Made by a program: the position numbers and the translations under genes
The notes under the pieces: model-generated
Database searches by the model: none
Told to the model about the DNA's origin: nothing
The model's input: only the letters and a program-made list of their open reading frames with translations
NCBI GenBank assembly: GCA_031423755.1
Contig: JANPGC010000245.1
Coordinates: forward strand, 1 to 24,144
Direction: 5' to 3'
DNA: 24,144 nt
Origin: JANMEX01 sp031423755
GTDB taxonomy: Bacteria; Pseudomonadota; Alphaproteobacteria; Rhizobiales; Rhizobiaceae
Part shown: piece after piece, positions 21,523-24,144 of the stretch
Layout: every line of letters begins with the position of its first letter
How positions within the stretch are numbered: the first letter of the stretch is position 1

Positions 21523-24144
21523 TCAAACCCGCCCCAAAGCCCGCAGCTCATGCAAAGCTGCCGCGTCGCGCGCCGACACATCCGGAAACGCCGCGTCGAG
21601 GCCAACATCGTCAGTGTAGCGCCATGATCGCGCGCATTTCTTGCCGCCCGCCGAAGCCGAAACAACAGAAACACCGGATACATCGTCCAGCCGGAACGCC
21701 GCTTGCGGACCGTCCATGTCCGAGATCGACAGGCCGGACGTGATCGAAATCTCGGCCATGTCGAGACCAGACACCGCATCCAAAAGATCGCGGTCGGTGA
21801 TGTGAACAAACGGCGCCGCCTCAAGCGAAGAGCCGATGCGTTTGGCCGCACGTTCCAATTCGAGAGCGCCGGTCACAACCCGGCGGACGGTTTTGACCTT
21901 CTTCCACTTCTCAGCCAGCGCGTCATTGCGCCACGCAGACGGGACATCCGGGAACTGTTCGAGATGGATCGAAGTCTGGTCCGGATAGCGCTCGGTCCAA
22001 GCCTCTTCCGTGGTGAAGGGCAGCAGCGGTGCTGTCCATTTGATCAGGCAGTTGAACAGGTGCCGTACGACTTCAATCGCCGCCTTGCGCTTATGCGATG
22101 ACGGCGCGTCGCAATAGAGCGCATCCTTGCGGATATCGAAGTAAAACGCCGACAGTTCGACCACCATGAAATCCATCAGGGCCTTGGTGATCTTGCGGAA
22201 TTCAAACTCGTCATAGCCAGATCGCACCAGTGCATCGAGCTCATAGAGCCGGTGCAGCATCAGCTGTTCAAGCTCCGGCATGTCAGCGACCGGCGTCGTT
22301 TCGCCCTGATCATGCGCCAGCGTGCCGAGCATCCAGCGCAGCGTGTTGCGGTATTTGCGGTAGGCATCGACCGAGGTTTTCAGGATTTCCGGCCCGATGC
22401 GCAGGTCTTCCGAATAGTCTGACGAGACCACCCAGAGACGCAGGATATCAGCGCCCGAATTTTTGATGACTTCCTGCGGCGTGACGACATTGCCCAAGGA
22501 CTTTGACATTTTGCGCCCGTCTTCGGCCATAACGAAACCATGCGTCAGCACAGCATCGTAGGGCGCGCGGCCACGGGTGCCGCAGCTTTCGAGCAGGGAC
22601 GAATGGAACCAGCCGCGATGCTGGTCGGAGCCTTCGAGGTAGAGGTCGGCTGGCCATTTCAGGTCCGGGCGTTCTTCGAGGCAGAAGGCGTGGGTGGAGC
22701 CAGAGTCAAACCAGACGTCGAGAATGTCGCGGACCTGCTCCCAATCGTCGAGCTTGTCGACGAAACCGCCGAGGAAGCGCTCCTTTGCGCCTTCCTTGTA
22801 CCAGGCGTCCGCGCCTTCCGACGTGAAGGCATCCATGATGCGGTCTGCCAGTTCTTGCGAGGCGTTGAAGCCTTCGCCGGGGATGATCTGGCCGGTTTCC
22901 TTGTGGCGGAATACCGAGATCGGCACGCCCCAGGCGCGCTGGCGGGAGAGAACCCAATCGGGCCGCTGCGCGATCATGGCATGGAGGCGGTTGCGACCAC
23001 CGGCGGGGACGAAGCGCGTGGCTTCAATGGCTTTGAGCGATACTTCACGGAGCGTGCCGTTGATTGAGGCAGTGTCCTTGTCCATGTGGACGAACCACTG
23101 CGGCGTGTTACGGAAAATCACCGGCTTCTTCGAGCGCCACGAGTGCGGGTAGTCGTGCTTGAGGCGGCCACGGGCGAACAGGTTGCCGGCCGCAATCAGC
23201 GCCTTGATGACGGCATCATTGGCATCACCCTTTTTGCCGCTGTCGTCGATGACTCGCGCGGGCCCTCCCTCGCGGTCCGGCCCGAAGCCCGGCGCATCCT
23301 TTGTCAGGAAGCCTGCGTCATCGACGGTGAAAGGGATGGCGGAGGAAATGCCACGCGCTTCGAGTTCACGGGCGCTGCTCATCCACAAGTCAAAGTCCTC
23401 GCGGCCATGGCCGGGAGCCGTGTGGACAAAGCCGGTGCCCGCGTCGTCGGTGACGTGCTCGCCGTCGAGGAGGGGGACGTCGAAGGTGTAGCCGAGGTCG
23501 CGGAGGGGGTGGGCGCAGGTGATCGCGGCGAGTTCGTTGGCTGTCACTTTGCGCAACAATTTGAACGTGACCTTGGCTTTTTCGGCACTAGCTTCAGCAA
23601 GCGAATTTGCAAAGATTAGCTTTTCGCCGGGCTGTGGGCCAAATGTATTCGCGGCAGATACGACTTCATAGAGGCCGTAGGCTACTTTAGGGGAATAGGA
23701 GATCGCTCGGTTCCCCGGCATGGTCCAAGGGGTGGTCGTCCAGATCACTATAGAAGCGCCGGCAACATCGCCAGAACTTCCATTTGCTGGTGCCATTAGC
23801 GTAAGGGTCGGATCAGTGGCGTTTATCGTCAAGTCCAACTGAGCGGCAAAAAGCCGACTCTCTTCAAACGCACTTGGAGAGAAACTCCTCACCGGAAACT
23901 TCACCCAAACAGTATCGCTCTCATAAAGCTCATACTCAATCTCCGCCTCCGCCAGCGCCGTCCGTTCCACCACCGACCACATCACCGGCTTGGACCCGCG
24001 ATACAGTTGCCCGCTCATCGCAAACTTCATCAGCTCGCCCGCGATCTTGGCTTCGGATTTGTAGGCCATGGTCAGATAGGGGTCTTTGAAATCGCCGGTG
24101 ACGCCGAGGCGTTCGAATTCCTCGGACTGGACGCCGACCCAGTG
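21523..24144 (-). CDS. ileS: Isoleucyl-tRNA synthetase IleS (5' end beyond window)
   Basis: The 873 residues present are the body and C-terminus of a class I isoleucyl-tRNA synthetase; the coding frame continues past 24069 to the window edge (HWVGVQSEEFERLGVTGDF), so the start and HIGH motif lie outside. The CP1 editing domain is visible (VIWTTTPWTMPGNRAIS, GTGFVHTAPGHGREDF). Further on are WFDSGSTH, and KMSKS in GRKMSKSLGNVV for ATP binding. The anticodon-binding domain follows. The C-terminal zinc-binding region is degenerate: KCARSW keeps one of the first cysteine pair and the second pair is absent. A low-GC insertion-like stretch interrupts the start of the editing domain (about 23740-23900). 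Confidence 0.97.
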   Translation of the reverse strand, partial: HWVGVQSEEFERLGVTGDFKDPYLTMAYKSEAKIAGELMKFAMSGQLYRGSKPVMWSVVERTALAEAEIEYELYESDTVWVKFPVRSFSPSAFEESRLFAAQLDLTINATDPTLTLMAPANGSSGDVAGASIVIWTTTPWTMPGNRAISYSPKVAYGLYEVVSAANTFGPQPGEKLIFANSLAEASAEKAKVTFKLLRKVTANELAAITCAHPLRDLGYTFDVPLLDGEHVTDDAGTGFVHTAPGHGREDFDLWMSSARELEARGISSAIPFTVDDAGFLTKDAPGFGPDREGGPARVIDDSGKKGDANDAVIKALIAAGNLFARGRLKHDYPHSWRSKKPVIFRNTPQWFVHMDKDTASINGTLREVSLKAIEATRFVPAGGRNRLHAMIAQRPDWVLSRQRAWGVPISVFRHKETGQIIPGEGFNASQELADRIMDAFTSEGADAWYKEGAKERFLGGFVDKLDDWEQVRDILDVWFDSGSTHAFCLEERPDLKWPADLYLEGSDQHRGWFHSSLLESCGTRGRAPYDAVLTHGFVMAEDGRKMSKSLGNVVTPQEVIKNSGADILRLWVVSSDYSEDLRIGPEILKTSVDAYRKYRNTLRWMLGTLAHDQGETTPVADMPELEQLMLHRLYELDALVRSGYDEFEFRKITKALMDFMVVELSAFYFDIRKDALYCDAPSSHKRKAAIEVVRHLFNCLIKWTAPLLPFTTEEAWTERYPDQTSIHLEQFPDVPSAWRNDALAEKWKKVKTVRRVVTGALELERAAKRIGSSLEAAPFVHITDRDLLDAVSGLDMAEISITSGLSISDMDGPQAAFRLDDVSGVSVVSASAGGKKCARSWRYTDDVGLDAAFPDVSARDAAALHELRALGRV

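Overview
The window looks like a chromosomal segment of an alphaproteobacterium, most likely of the order Hyphomicrobiales (Rhizobiales). This rests on the dense GC-rich coding, the gene block mutL / DUF2093 / lpxK / waaA / DUF374 / DUF4170 / cysQ-like / pmbA, an EcfG-type general stress promoter motif (GGAAC-N16-CGTT), and small alphaproteobacterial families (DUF2093, DUF4170). The genus cannot be named from the sequence alone. There is no prophage, insertion sequence, CRISPR array, rRNA or tRNA that I can see.

Layout. 1-161 holds a palindromic intergenic repeat and the leader of a LysR-type regulator (162-1058). A low-GC secreted orphan (1205-1759), a DUF2569 membrane protein and a sterol-desaturase-family membrane enzyme follow. 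DUF427 (minus) and mutL (plus) are divergent. Next are a small exported protein and a DUF2093 protein. From 11864 down to 6338 the minus strand carries a tightly packed run: pmbA/tldE, a CysQ-like phosphatase, DUF4170, a DUF374 acyltransferase, waaA and lpxK. The last three have the overlaps of an operon and concern the inner part of lipopolysaccharide. At 11979-13715 lies a PAS-LuxR-alpha/beta-hydrolase fusion regulator, divergent from a MATE exporter (13850-15262). A large inverted repeat separates the MATE gene from a convergent patatin-like phospholipase. rsmD and an RluB-type pseudouridine synthase with a tandemly repeated basic tail are adjacent, and tadA is divergent from them. A PRC-barrel exported protein, a 480-base gene-free stretch with a stress promoter, a lipoprotein and the 3' part of ileS complete the window; ileS runs off the right edge.

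Most of the window is conserved housekeeping: mismatch repair, LPS core synthesis, rRNA and tRNA modification, aminoacylation. The most unusual object is the fusion regulator. Its alpha/beta-hydrolase domain keeps the fold motifs and the acid residue, but the nucleophile serine reads Gly and the catalytic histidine reads Gln. It may therefore be a ligand-sensing pseudoenzyme joined to a DNA-binding domain, next to a divergently transcribed exporter. Secondary points are a start-codon-spanning dyad in the LysR gene, the low-GC orphan, the EcfG-type promoter with a long leader, and the 141-base tandem repeats in the rluB-like gene.
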